Part shown: one piece after another, positions 1-7,163 of the stretch
Position numbering within the stretch: the stretch's first letter is position 1
How the letters are laid out: every line of letters starts with the position of its first letter
NCBI GenBank assembly: GCA_016189845.1
Contig: JACPRT010000015.1
Span: 1 to 9,164, forward strand
DNA: 9,164 bases
Source of the DNA: Chloroflexota bacterium
Lineage (GTDB): Bacteria > Chloroflexota > Dehalococcoidia > Lucifugimonadales > Lucifugimonadaceae
Reading direction: 5' to 3'
Position numbers and translations under genes: made by a program
Notes under the pieces: model-generated
Told to the model about the DNA's origin: nothing
Database searches by the model: none
The model's input: only the letters and a program-made list of their open reading frames with translations

Positions 1-763
1 CCCGGTCGCTGTCGGTTCGGGGAATCTCGGCCTGGAACCGTCCGATTACGAGGTTCCTTCCGCTCACGACGATTCCAAGCGGGCGACCCACGAGCCGCGG
101 ACCGGCAAGTTTCGCCTCCAGTGCGGCGAGGGCAGTCATGAAGGCAGGTGCGTCGGTGATCTGGCCGTCCCGCACGACCCCCTCTTTCAGCCCCACCGTG
201 GCCCAGTAACGGACCGCGCCGTTCCTTACGACGATCGCCCGCAGGTTCGAGGCGGAAACGGCGATCACCGCGGACTCCTGCGCGCGGAACGGGACATTCA
301 GGCGTGTCTTGTTAACGCGGCGGTAGGCGGCCTTCAAGCGTGGTAACAGCCGCTCTCGCAGCACGCCCGGCCGAGTCTGTTTCACGACCGGGGCGTGCGC
401 CGATGGCGACGCCGGGGGATTGATTCTGGCAGGCTCTGCCGATCGTGCGGCCACGGGGGCCGATATCCCGGCCTCCTGCACTTGCACGAAAGCGGGCTCG
501 GGCGGATCGTCCATGATGGGATGCGGCGCATCCTGGTCTGCCGCCCGATCGTGGGCTTGGACGTTGATCGATGGCGCGACCGGTCCCCGAGTCACGCTCA
601 GAAGGCCTTCGACCCCATAGAAGGGGATGCGGATCGAACGGCCAACTCGTACATACGGCAGCTCGCCAGTACGCACCATCCGATAGCAGTCGTCGACACT
701 GACCTGCAGGCGCTGGGCGGCCTCATGCAGCGTGAGATAAGGGCGCTGTTCCACTTCGGTCAT
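1..763 (-). CDS. HTH (excisionase/MerR-type)-PilM-like fusion protein, partial (C-terminus off the left edge)
   Basis: This open frame reads from ATG at 763 to the window edge, 254 codons without a stop. Residues 9-55 match the helix-turn-helix of the excisionase/HTH_17 family: YLTLHEAAQRLQVS, then YRMVRTGELPYVRVGRSIRIP. Residues ~60-155 are a Pro/Ala-rich linker ending in a basic stretch. Residues ~164-250 look like the start of PilM, the cytoplasmic actin-like T4P protein: a beta-hairpin (AVIAVSASNLRAIVVRNG), then GLKEGVVRDGQITD, matching the family's 'LP-G-V-DG-I-D' segment, then LGIVVSGRNLVIGRF. The usual Asp and Gly of the DxGxxxxK phosphate loop appear replaced (Ala168, Ser170, Arg175). 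A good Shine-Dalgarno (AAGGGGGG) lies 5 nt before ATG, and only 1 nt separates it from the pilO-like stop. The HTH call is firm. PilM is inferred from motif order and position in the operon. The truncation is due to the window edge. Confidence 0.8.
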   Translation of the reverse strand, partial: MTEVEQRPYLTLHEAAQRLQVSVDDCYRMVRTGELPYVRVGRSIRIPFYGVEGLLSVTRGPVAPSINVQAHDRAADQDAPHPIMDDPPEPAFVQVQEAGISAPVAARSAEPARINPPASPSAHAPVVKQTRPGVLRERLLPRLKAAYRRVNKTRLNVPFRAQESAVIAVSASNLRAIVVRNGAVRYWATVGLKEGVVRDGQITDAPAFMTALAALEAKLAGPRLVGRPLGIVVSGRNLVIGRFQAEIPRTDSDR

Positions 764-764
764 C

Positions 765-1415
765 TCAGCCCCCCTTCTGCGCCTTCGGCGTGGGGGTCGG
801 GGTACCCTTACCGGCGCCGGGCTGGGCCGCGTCGTCGAGGGGCAGGTGGCTGTAGATCACCGCGGCGAGCGTGAGGGCGTGTATTCCCTTCTCTTCGGTG
901 ACGAGCGCCGATTGCAGCTCCAGAGTCTCGACCCGCCCGAACTCCATCGCCGCGAGGAACGCCTGGATCTGGTCGAGATTGCCGGTTGCCCTGATGAAGA
1001 ACGGCGTGACCCTGACCTTCTCCCCCTCCTTCTGGACGAACGTATCCGAGCGGGTGCCCGCGCTGGTGACGGCTACTCCTGTTTGAGACGCCGCCAGCAG
1101 GGTGAGCTGCACCAGTTCTTCCTCGGGGATCGTCGTCACGCGGCCAGTCTTCAGGGCTTCGAGGGTCGCCTGCGCCTCGACCAGGTCAGCTTCCGCCGCA
1201 GATACCTCGGGAGGCGGGCGCAGCAACGCGGCCCGGTTCGCGTCGGCCCGGTACTGCAGGTCGGCGATCTTTCTGTTCTCCTGGACGTATCGCACCCCCA
1301 GGACCAGATACCCCACCAGGATCAGCGCGATCAGCGTCAGCGGCGTGCGCAGGAGGCGAAGAACGTGTTCGAAACGCCTCGCGACGGGCGGCCGCTTTTC
1401 GATTTCGGTTTGCAT
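765..1415 (-). CDS. pilO: PilO-like type IV pilus inner-membrane alignment protein
   Basis: The 216-aa product has a short basic cytoplasmic N-terminus, one membrane segment (residues ~24-41, TPLTLIALILVGYLVLG), a charged likely coiled coil (~45-90), and a C-terminal alpha/beta region (~95-190) fitting the ferredoxin-like fold of PilO/GspM. It ends in a Thr-Pro repeat tail (GTPTPTPKAQKGG). PilO pairs with PilN and PilM to link the motor to the rest of the machine. ATG at 1415 is chosen because GGAG sits 8 nt upstream and it lies 2 nt after the previous stop. A GTG at 1433 would add six residues and overlap that gene. PilO and PilN have the same topology and little conserved sequence, so PilN is the main alternative. 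The operon context supports one of the two. Confidence 0.7.
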   Translation of the reverse strand: MQTEIEKRPPVARRFEHVLRLLRTPLTLIALILVGYLVLGVRYVQENRKIADLQYRADANRAALLRPPPEVSAAEADLVEAQATLEALKTGRVTTIPEEELVQLTLLAASQTGVAVTSAGTRSDTFVQKEGEKVRVTPFFIRATGNLDQIQAFLAAMEFGRVETLELQSALVTEEKGIHALTLAAVIYSHLPLDDAAQPGAGKGTPTPTPKAQKGG

Positions 1416-1417
1416 CC

Positions 1418-2647
1418 CTACTGCTCCGACCACGACGTGACCGAAACGCCGGTGCTATCCAGGCTGGCAGTCACGTCGACCTCCTTGCCGTTGAGGACCA
1501 CGGTGATCGTGTACGTCCTGACAGCGAGGACCGGCGCGGTATTTCCGCTGGTCGCGGTCGCCTCCTGGCCGTTCGATTGCGTGTCTTCCTCGGCGCGCAT
1601 CTTGCTTTCGGCGTAGAAGGTACCGGGCACGAGATCTGCGGACATGTCGAACGACAGTTGCGTCGAATCCTGGGCGGCGATCGGAACGCTCACGTCCCAG
1701 GTGTATTCCCATCGCCCGTTGCCGTCGCTGTTGCGCGACGGGTCCGCGGTAGTGAAGCCGGTCGTCGATCCGGTCTCATGGTCGAAATCCGTGGTGGTGT
1801 AGTGCTTGAGCCAGTTGATGGTCCGCGTGCTGGTCGCGTTGTTCGTGACCGTGACGGTGTAGGTGAAGGTCAGGCCGTCGCCAGCCGAAACCAGGGCCGG
1901 ATCGACCGCGGTCGAGACCTGGATGTCGCCCATCGTCGCTACCCGAACGCTGGACGTCATGGGTGCACTAACCGTACCGATGTCGACGAAACGCGCAGAG
2001 CCACCGACGAAGTAGTCGCCTTCGCGCTCGTCAATCTCCATCTGCCATGTCATGGAGGCCTCGCCGCCAAAACCCGGGACCGACACCGCGGGGGTGATGG
2101 TCCATCGCCATTTGCCGGCGGTGTAGGCGGGATTCTCGGTCGTGAATCCGCTCGTCGAGTTGGTTATGTAGTCCGGGCTGAACGACTGCGGGTCGGCCTC
2201 GACGCGGTCGATCGACTGCGCCGAGCTTCCATCGTTGACGACCCGGACGGTGTAGGTCACCGTCGTGGCCGTGTCGGGCGCGATGAGGGAGGGCGTGACG
2301 GTCAGGAATACGCTCAGGCCATCGCCCTCCGGCGCCACCGACGACTGGGTCACCGTGATCGTTGCGGTGCCTTCCGGCAATTCGAGCGTGTACACCGTGC
2401 TCGGTGGTACTCCGGTCATCCCTTCCAGGAATGCCGAATCGTTGCCGATCCGCCACAGGGCGTGCTCGGCCGCCGAGATCGCGCCGCCGCTGCTCGATCC
2501 GATCGGGCTGGATGTCTCCTGGGCGCGAAGCGCGGTGGCCGCTCTGGCGACCAGGGGCGCCGCAATCGCGCCGCACATGACCAGCCCGATCATGCCGAAC
2601 GCCAGCGATGTGTAACCGCGCTGCGCTGCGCTCGCCAGCCTGCCCAC
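1418..2647 (-). CDS. Large PilX/GspK-like minor prepilin with two Ig-like repeats
   Basis: The 409-aa product starts at GTG, 1 nt after the pilW-like stop, with GAGGG 9 nt upstream. The N-terminus AAQRGYTSLAFGMIGLVM fits a class III prepilin leader cleaved after Gly11, followed by a hydrophobic helix. Position +5 of the mature protein is Ala16, not Glu, as in GspK-type tip pseudopilins. Residues ~58-105 (AEHALWRIGND onward) form a pilin-like region. Two homologous beta-rich units follow, ~112-236 and ~241-355. Each contains a TYTVxVxN strand, a TSGFTT/TTGFTT-(E/A)-(N/D)P motif and a (K/R)W-(R/E)-(W/Y)T strand, resembling DUF11/CARDB-type Ig-like modules of surface proteins. The final ~50 residues are another Thr/Val-rich strand region. 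It probably sits at the pilus tip and may contact a surface or partner, which is inference. Much larger than usual PilX (~150-200 aa). Confidence 0.75.
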   Translation of the reverse strand: MGRLASAAQRGYTSLAFGMIGLVMCGAIAAPLVARAATALRAQETSSPIGSSSGGAISAAEHALWRIGNDSAFLEGMTGVPPSTVYTLELPEGTATITVTQSSVAPEGDGLSVFLTVTPSLIAPDTATTVTYTVRVVNDGSSAQSIDRVEADPQSFSPDYITNSTSGFTTENPAYTAGKWRWTITPAVSVPGFGGEASMTWQMEIDEREGDYFVGGSARFVDIGTVSAPMTSSVRVATMGDIQVSTAVDPALVSAGDGLTFTYTVTVTNNATSTRTINWLKHYTTTDFDHETGSTTGFTTADPSRNSDGNGRWEYTWDVSVPIAAQDSTQLSFDMSADLVPGTFYAESKMRAEEDTQSNGQEATATSGNTAPVLAVRTYTITVVLNGKEVDVTASLDSTGVSVTSWSEQ

Positions 2648-2648
2648 G

Positions 2649-3128
2649 TCAACGCGCCCTCATGCTGACGTTGAGCGATACGTCCTCTGCGAAGGATGTA
2701 CCGCCGTCGGGGGTTACGGTGAAACCGATTGCAACGAGCCCCCCGGACCGTGAGAAGGCAAGGCCGGAGATCTTGTGAGCTGCAACGATCGTGGTGCTGT
2801 CGCAGGTGCGCTGCAGGTCCGTGGCTGTCAGCGCGTAGGAGCACGTGTGAGGCGCCCCGACGCTGTCGGTCCAGGTAAAGTCCGCGTCGCCCACCGCGGG
2901 CGCGCCGTCGCTCAGATCGCTGCTGCTCGCCTGGCGTATGTCTCGCGACAGCCAGAGGGTCGCCTTCCGGACTTCGGTCAGCGTCTCCACCCTCGCCGCG
3001 CCCGAGTCGGAAGCCTTGTACAGCTGGTACACCGACGACACGACGATCGAGGCAAGGACGCTTGCGATGCCCATCCCGGCCACGAACTCGACCAGAAGGA
3101 AGCCACGCTGGAGGCTGCGGCGCTTCAC
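2649..3128 (-). CDS. pilW: PilW/GspJ-like minor prepilin
   Basis: The 159-aa product begins MKRRSLQRGFLLVEFVAGMG. The basic leader is followed by Gly9-Phe10, the prepilin peptidase cleavage point, with Glu at +5 (Glu14) and a hydrophobic helix to ~residue 36. The region TEVRKATLWLSRDIRQASS (~51-69) is typical of PilW/GspJ, where an amphipathic helix precedes the globular domain. Cys96 and Cys109 could form a disulfide. The start is GTG, overlapping the preceding gene's stop as GTGA, with AAGGTG 5 nt upstream. Minor pilins of this kind prime fibre assembly together with PilV and PilX. Assignment to the prepilin class is secure; the W/J subtype rests on operon order and the RxxxWLxRDIRQA-like segment. 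Confidence 0.8.
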   Translation of the reverse strand: MKRRSLQRGFLLVEFVAGMGIASVLASIVVSSVYQLYKASDSGAARVETLTEVRKATLWLSRDIRQASSSDLSDGAPAVGDADFTWTDSVGAPHTCSYALTATDLQRTCDSTTIVAAHKISGLAFSRSGGLVAIGFTVTPDGGTSFAEDVSLNVSMRAR

Positions 3129-3484
3129 CGGTTCACCTTGACAATCCGGTGGGTGAGTACGGTGGACCCGTTGCGCTGGACTGTGATGTCGACGTACTGG
3201 ATCGCGGCGTCGCCGTCCGGGAACGCCAGGGTCGTGTTGGAAACCGTGAATCGAGCCGGCGTCGTGACCGACTCGTACTGCCCCCCGGTGGTGACGTAGG
3301 CGGCGTCCAGGACCAGTTCGGCCTGCGAGACGGCGATCCAGCTGGCGGTCGTCCTGCTCGACGCGCGGTCGATTACGCGGGCGGACACCGACATGGCGCC
3401 GGCCGCGGTCGCGACCGCGGTCGCCACGATCGCAATCGCGAAGACCGTTTCGACCATGATGAAGCCGCGCTGACGGGGTTTCAT
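3125..3484 (-). CDS. pilV: PilV/GspI-like minor prepilin
   Basis: The 119-aa product starts MKPRQRGFIMVETVFAIAIV. Cleavage is expected after Gly7, leaving Phe at +1 and Glu at +5 (Glu12), then a hydrophobic helix to ~residue 30. The mid-region ASWIAVSQAELVLDAAY resembles the 'A-x2-A-x2-LAExxLD' helix found in PilV/GspI proteins. The C-terminal part is beta-rich (QYVDITVQRNGSTVLTHRIVKV). It starts 12 nt after the pilC stop with no strong Shine-Dalgarno visible, so translation may depend on coupling to pilC. Its stop overlaps the next start (GTGA). It is probably a low-abundance subunit of the priming complex with the next two gene products. Confidence 0.8.
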   Translation of the reverse strand: MKPRQRGFIMVETVFAIAIVATAVATAAGAMSVSARVIDRASSRTTASWIAVSQAELVLDAAYVTTGGQYESVTTPARFTVSNTTLAFPDGDAAIQYVDITVQRNGSTVLTHRIVKVNR

Positions 3485-3496
3485 AAAAAACGAAGC

Positions 3497-4642
3497 TCAG
3501 GAATCGATGACCGTCAGGATGGAATACATCGGCATGATGATCGCCAGCGCCATGAAGCCCACGAGCGATGCGATCACGACCGTCGAAAGTGGTTCCAGGA
3601 GGGCGCCAAACGTCTTCACCGCCTCGGTGGCGTCCTTCTTGTAGAACTCGGCGATCTTCCGCAGGTTCGTGTCGAGGGTACCGGTGTCTTCCGCTACCCG
3701 CAGCGCCTGGGTGAGCGTCGCCGGGAATACGCCGGTCTCGGCGAGCGGGGTTGCAAGCCCCTCGCCGGCGATCAGCCGGACCCGCGCCTGCCTCAGCGCC
3801 CGCTTGACGACCTCGTTCGATGCCGTGTCGATTGCGACATCCATCGAGTCGGCGAGGGGAAGCCCTGCCGACGTCAGGGCGGACAGCGCCGCTGCGGTAC
3901 GCGCGACGTCGCTCTGGAGAACGATCTTCGAGATCACCGGCGTCTTGAGGATCCAGGTGTGGATCAAGAACCGCCCACGTTCTGTCTTCCCGAACCGGTA
4001 GATAGCGAGGGCCGTCACGGCCAGTCCGATCATCAGGTGCAGCTTGAACGCCTGCAGGAACGTGGACAGGGCGATCAGGATTCGCGTGGGTGCCGGCAAG
4101 CCTGCGTCGAGGCCCTGGAACAGGCCGATCATCGGGGGCAGCGTCACCGTGAGCATCATGTAGCTGACGCCGAGCCCCAGCGTCATCACGATGGCCGGGT
4201 AGATCATCGCCTTCTTGAGCTGGGATACCGCGGACGCCGCCGATTCCAGGAATTCCGATGCGTGCTGGAGTGCCGCCACGATTGGCGCCCCGTGATCGCT
4301 GGTCGCGATCGTCTTGACGTATACGTTGTTGAAGACCTTCGGGTGCCTGGCCATGGCACCCGACAGCGACATCCCTGCCGAGAGGTCAGACAGCATCACG
4401 TCTATGACCCTACCGAGCGCTTTCTTCTGCCGCTGTTCGACGAGGATCTCCAGAGATGGCACCAAAGGGATTCCGGCTTCGAGCAGCGTCGTCAACTCAC
4501 GCGTAAACGACATGAGTTCTCGGCGTGTCACCTTGTCGCCCGCGTCGAGAAGGCCGAAGAAGTACTTGCGCTTGGGCAATTCCGCGACATCGACCGGAGT
4601 GTTCTGCGCCTTACCGGCTGCCGTCGCTGACGCCTGTGTCAT
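3497..4642 (-). CDS. pilC: PilC/GspF-family inner-membrane platform protein
   Basis: The 381-aa length is near the family's usual ~400. It has two T2SSF repeats, roughly residues 43-166 and 245-367. Family motifs include FTRELTTLLEAGIPLVPSLE and its second-repeat counterpart ALSALTSAGLPLADSMDVA, YPAIVMTLGLGVSYMMLTVTLP, and RVAEDTGTLDTNLRKIAEFY (matching 'GExSGxLdxmLxxia'). The C-terminal segment EPLSTVVIASLVGFMALAIIMPMY is typical. Membrane segments lie near 147-169, 202-216 and 354-376. PilC couples PilB ATPase strokes to extraction of pilins from the membrane. The ATG overlaps the pilB stop as ATGA; only a weak GGAG lies 12 nt upstream, consistent with coupled translation. No PilT retraction ATPase is nearby. 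Confidence 0.95.
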   Translation of the reverse strand: MTQASATAAGKAQNTPVDVAELPKRKYFFGLLDAGDKVTRRELMSFTRELTTLLEAGIPLVPSLEILVEQRQKKALGRVIDVMLSDLSAGMSLSGAMARHPKVFNNVYVKTIATSDHGAPIVAALQHASEFLESAASAVSQLKKAMIYPAIVMTLGLGVSYMMLTVTLPPMIGLFQGLDAGLPAPTRILIALSTFLQAFKLHLMIGLAVTALAIYRFGKTERGRFLIHTWILKTPVISKIVLQSDVARTAAALSALTSAGLPLADSMDVAIDTASNEVVKRALRQARVRLIAGEGLATPLAETGVFPATLTQALRVAEDTGTLDTNLRKIAEFYKKDATEAVKTFGALLEPLSTVVIASLVGFMALAIIMPMYSILTVIDS

Positions 4643-6243
4643 AGTGCGTAGACACTCCGCAGGATTTCGATCGGGGTCGTGACGCCTTGCAGGGCCTTCC
4701 CGATGGCGTCTTCCTTCATGGGCACCAGGCCATCCGCGGTCGCGCGGGCGAAGAGTTCTTGATGGCCGACGCCCTTGTTCACGAGCGACTTGAAATCGTC
4801 GCTTGCCACCAGCACCTCGAAGACGCCGGTGCGGCCGAAGTAACCGGTGGATGAACAGAAATAGCAGCCTTCGCCCTTATACAGCCGCGCTCCAGGGTCG
4901 TCCGGCTTGCCATTGAGGATCTGGAGGTCGCGTTCCTCGGGCCAGTACGGCACCGAGCAGTGAGGGTCGATCTTCCGGATCATCCGCTGTGCCACGACTC
5001 CGAGCAGCGCCGACGACAGCAGGAACGGCTCGACACCGAGGTCGACGATCCTCGTGACCGCACGGGTCGCGTCGTTGGCGTGAATCGAAGAGAGGACCAG
5101 GTGTCCGGTCAGCGCCGCCTGCACCGCGATGCGGGCGGTTTCGGCGTCACGGATCTCGCCGACCATGATCACGTCGGGATCAAGGCGTAGGATCGCCCGC
5201 AGGCTGCTGGCGAACGTTACCGCGGCTTTGTTGTTGATCTGCATCGAGTTGATTCCCTCGAACCGGTATTCGACAGGGTCCTCGATGGTGACGATGTTCA
5301 GCTTCTTGCGGTCGATTTCATTGAGCGACGCATAAAGCGTCGTGGTCTTACCGGCGCCGGTCGGCCCGGCCACGAGCATGATCCCGTACGGGGCGGCGAG
5401 CATCCGGCGGATGCCGTCCACAGAGGTCTGGGCGAGGCCCAGGCCGTCCAGCGAAAACAGCTTCAACGACTTGTTCAACAGACGGAGCACGACCATCTCG
5501 CCGTGGATCGTGTCCGCAGTGGCGGCGCGAACGTCGACGCTGGCCTGGCCAATGCGGACTGCGAAGTGACCGTCCTGCGGGCGCCGTCGTTCTGCGATGT
5601 CCATCCCGGCCAGTACCTTGATCCTGGACACGATCGCGTTGTGCGCGGCCAGCGGGAGCCTGGTGACCTCCTGCAGGATGCCATCGATCCTCAGCCGCAC
5701 ACGGAGACGGTCGTCCATCGGTTCCACATGAATGTCCGTAGCGCGTGCCTTGACTGCCTGCGCCATCAGGCTGTCGACGACCTGCATGATCGGGCTCGAG
5801 TTGGGGTCGTCGGTGATCAGCTCGGCTTCCTGGACGAGCGGGATCTCCCGGACCGCGTCCTTGACGACCGAATCGGCTTTACCGGCGAAGCTTTCGTCGA
5901 CGGCCTCGACGAATGCTTCCGGCATGGACGCCGAGTAGTGGACGTCGATGGCCTTCAGGACGTCGTCGACGCTGCCGAGGAGGGGGACGACCTCCATGCG
6001 GGAGCGCGCCTCGAGGGCCTGGATGGCGCCGTAGTCGGTCGGATTGGCCATCACGACGATCAGGCGGTCGCCCTCGATCCTCGCGGGGAACGCCAGGTAC
6101 TTGCGAGCAAGGCTTTCGGGGACCAGCGAGGTCGCCGGCTTTTCGGCAGCGAGGGACGCCCAGTCGAACTTGCCGGACTCGGTTGCTGGTGTCATTTCGA
6201 TGGCCGCTGGAGGCTTGTGACCATTGCCCCTTGAGGCGATCAC
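4639..6243 (-). CDS. pilB: PilB/GspE-family assembly ATPase
   Basis: The 534-aa hexameric secretion ATPase drives fibre extension. An N-terminal T2SSE_N/MshEN-like region (~30-105) contains LARKYLAFPARIEGDRLIVVMANPTD. The catalytic part shows DIHVEP (170-175), Walker A GPTGAGKT (293-300), Asp box TIEDPVEYRFEG, Walker B LDPDVIMVGEIRD with Glu363, and His box TGHLVLSSIHAND (379-391). The zinc-binding region is altered. The usual CxxC pair is IDPHC, with only Cys429 and Asp426 in place of the first Cys. The second pair is intact, Cys460 and Cys463. The start is GTG at 6243: it overlaps the regulator stop (GTGA) and has a GGAGGGGG site just upstream. An ATG at 6291 would lie inside the regulator gene and adds residues unlike the family. 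GspE is an alternative name, but the minor pilin set suits a T4P. Confidence 0.95.
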   Translation of the reverse strand: MIASRGNGHKPPAAIEMTPATESGKFDWASLAAEKPATSLVPESLARKYLAFPARIEGDRLIVVMANPTDYGAIQALEARSRMEVVPLLGSVDDVLKAIDVHYSASMPEAFVEAVDESFAGKADSVVKDAVREIPLVQEAELITDDPNSSPIMQVVDSLMAQAVKARATDIHVEPMDDRLRVRLRIDGILQEVTRLPLAAHNAIVSRIKVLAGMDIAERRRPQDGHFAVRIGQASVDVRAATADTIHGEMVVLRLLNKSLKLFSLDGLGLAQTSVDGIRRMLAAPYGIMLVAGPTGAGKTTTLYASLNEIDRKKLNIVTIEDPVEYRFEGINSMQINNKAAVTFASSLRAILRLDPDVIMVGEIRDAETARIAVQAALTGHLVLSSIHANDATRAVTRIVDLGVEPFLLSSALLGVVAQRMIRKIDPHCSVPYWPEERDLQILNGKPDDPGARLYKGEGCYFCSSTGYFGRTGVFEVLVASDDFKSLVNKGVGHQELFARATADGLVPMKEDAIGKALQGVTTPIEILRSVYAL

Positions 6244-6965
6244 GCAGCCCCCTCCAGTGCGACCGTCTTCTGCTCGCGCTTGCCGATCCATCGGTTCTCC
6301 AGCGCCAATGCGACCGCATGGGCACGGCCGCGCGCGGCCAGCTTGTCAAGGATATTGGCGATGTGGTTCTTGACGGTCCGCTCCGCGATCTCGAGCGACT
6401 CGGCGATTTCCTTGTTCGCCCTGCCGGAGGCGACCATCTCCAGGATTACGAGTTCACGCTCCGTGAGCGGGCACCGCTGGACCGGTGCCGCGCTGGGGTC
6501 ATGAATGAGACTGCCGCGCAGCCGGCGCTGTAGCTCTATAACCAGCTCGTTCAGCAGGGACGGTCGCCGTATCAGATCTTGCTGGAGTGGAAAGCCGCCG
6601 TTTGCCACTTCGGCGACCGTGTGGGCGATCTGATTGATGGATGCGTCCCGGCCGACGCAGGCCCGGGCGCCCGCGGCGAGCGCGAGGCTCAGGCGGGCGT
6701 CGTCCACCGAATCGCACAGCCCGATCACCGGGATCGCCGGGGACCTCCACGCAAGCTGGCCCATGAGCTCGACCGCGGCAGGCGCCGGGAACGCAATGTC
6801 GACCGCCACTACGTCGGCCGACAGCGCATCCACCTGGGCCAGCGTGTCCGGCGTCACCGAGGGAAGCACGGCGACGTCGATCGGGGCTTCACTTCGCATC
6901 TTGGGCGCGGCCTGCTGCCAGAACCCCTCGTGTGAATCGATGACCAGGAGCCTTACCCGTTTCAT
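6240..6965 (-). CDS. LuxR/NarL-type response regulator with degenerate receiver, first gene of the pilus operon
   Basis: The 241-aa product has a receiver-like domain (1-~120) and a C-terminal GerE/LuxR helix-turn-helix (167-227), with LTERELVILEMVASGRANKEIA and TVKNHIANILDKL. In the receiver, Asp56 (VVAVDIAFP) aligns with the phosphoacceptor. However, the acidic pair is D10-S11, the conserved Thr/Ser is Cys84 (PVIGLCDS), and the signalling Lys is Arg106 (CVGRDAS where YLLKDAS is normal). Phosphorylation-independent control is therefore plausible. ATG at 6965 is chosen for the GGGGAGGG site 5 nt upstream; a reading extended to 7196 adds 77 residues of unconvincing, Pro-rich sequence. Its stop overlaps the pilB GTG, so it is co-translated with the motor. 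It is a likely regulator of the operon or the divergent pilin (inference). No cognate kinase is in the window. Confidence 0.9.
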   Translation of the reverse strand: MKRVRLLVIDSHEGFWQQAAPKMRSEAPIDVAVLPSVTPDTLAQVDALSADVVAVDIAFPAPAAVELMGQLAWRSPAIPVIGLCDSVDDARLSLALAAGARACVGRDASINQIAHTVAEVANGGFPLQQDLIRRPSLLNELVIELQRRLRGSLIHDPSAAPVQRCPLTERELVILEMVASGRANKEIAESLEIAERTVKNHIANILDKLAARGRAHAVALALENRWIGKREQKTVALEGAA

Positions 6966-7101
6966 TTGCGCCCTCCCCGGGCGAGTCGATGGGGCATTTG
7001 CCGCGCCGCCGTTTGCTCTTCGCACTTTCACGCGCGCAGCGGGGGGATCAGGGAGCGGTGCGGGGTGGTCGAGGTGTGCGGTCGGTGGATAGACGGGGAA
7101 G

Positions 7102-7119
7102 CCCCAGTTTGACTTGGGG
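7102..7119. repeat. Inverted repeat CCCCA-N8-TGGGG
   Basis: Five-base arms CCCCA (7102-7106) and TGGGG (7115-7119) flank GTTTGACT. It could be a short hairpin or a dyad operator. There is no T-run after it, so a terminator is unlikely. It lies about 25 bp left of the second dyad. Confidence 0.4.
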
Positions 7120-7144
7120 TGGGCGTATCTGGGAGTGCCCAAAA

Positions 7145-7163
7145 GGACCATGCCATTTGGTCC
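7145..7163. repeat. Perfect inverted repeat GGACCA-N7-TGGTCC, candidate operator
   Basis: Perfect 6-bp arms at 7145-7150 and 7158-7163 are separated by 7 bp, a 19-bp dyad of a size bound by dimeric HTH regulators. A partial copy, GGACCCATGCC (7167-7177), repeats GGACC-ATGCC (7145-7154) with a 22-bp offset, about two helical turns. The local LuxR-type regulator is the natural candidate binder, by inference only. Confidence 0.4.

Noticed and set aside
1577..2668. 363-codon plus-strand open frame
   Set aside because: It is antisense to the PilX-like prepilin, whose leader and repeats are convincing. The reverse product is Arg/Gly-rich with no motif.
3062..4630. 522-codon plus-strand open frame
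   Set aside because: It lies antisense to pilC and the pilV/pilW-like genes. The translation is Arg/His/Gln-rich with no domains, as expected from high-GC antisense frames.
5503..6234. 243-codon plus-strand open frame
   Set aside because: It is antisense to the pilB N-terminal region; the His/Asp-rich composition is a codon artefact.
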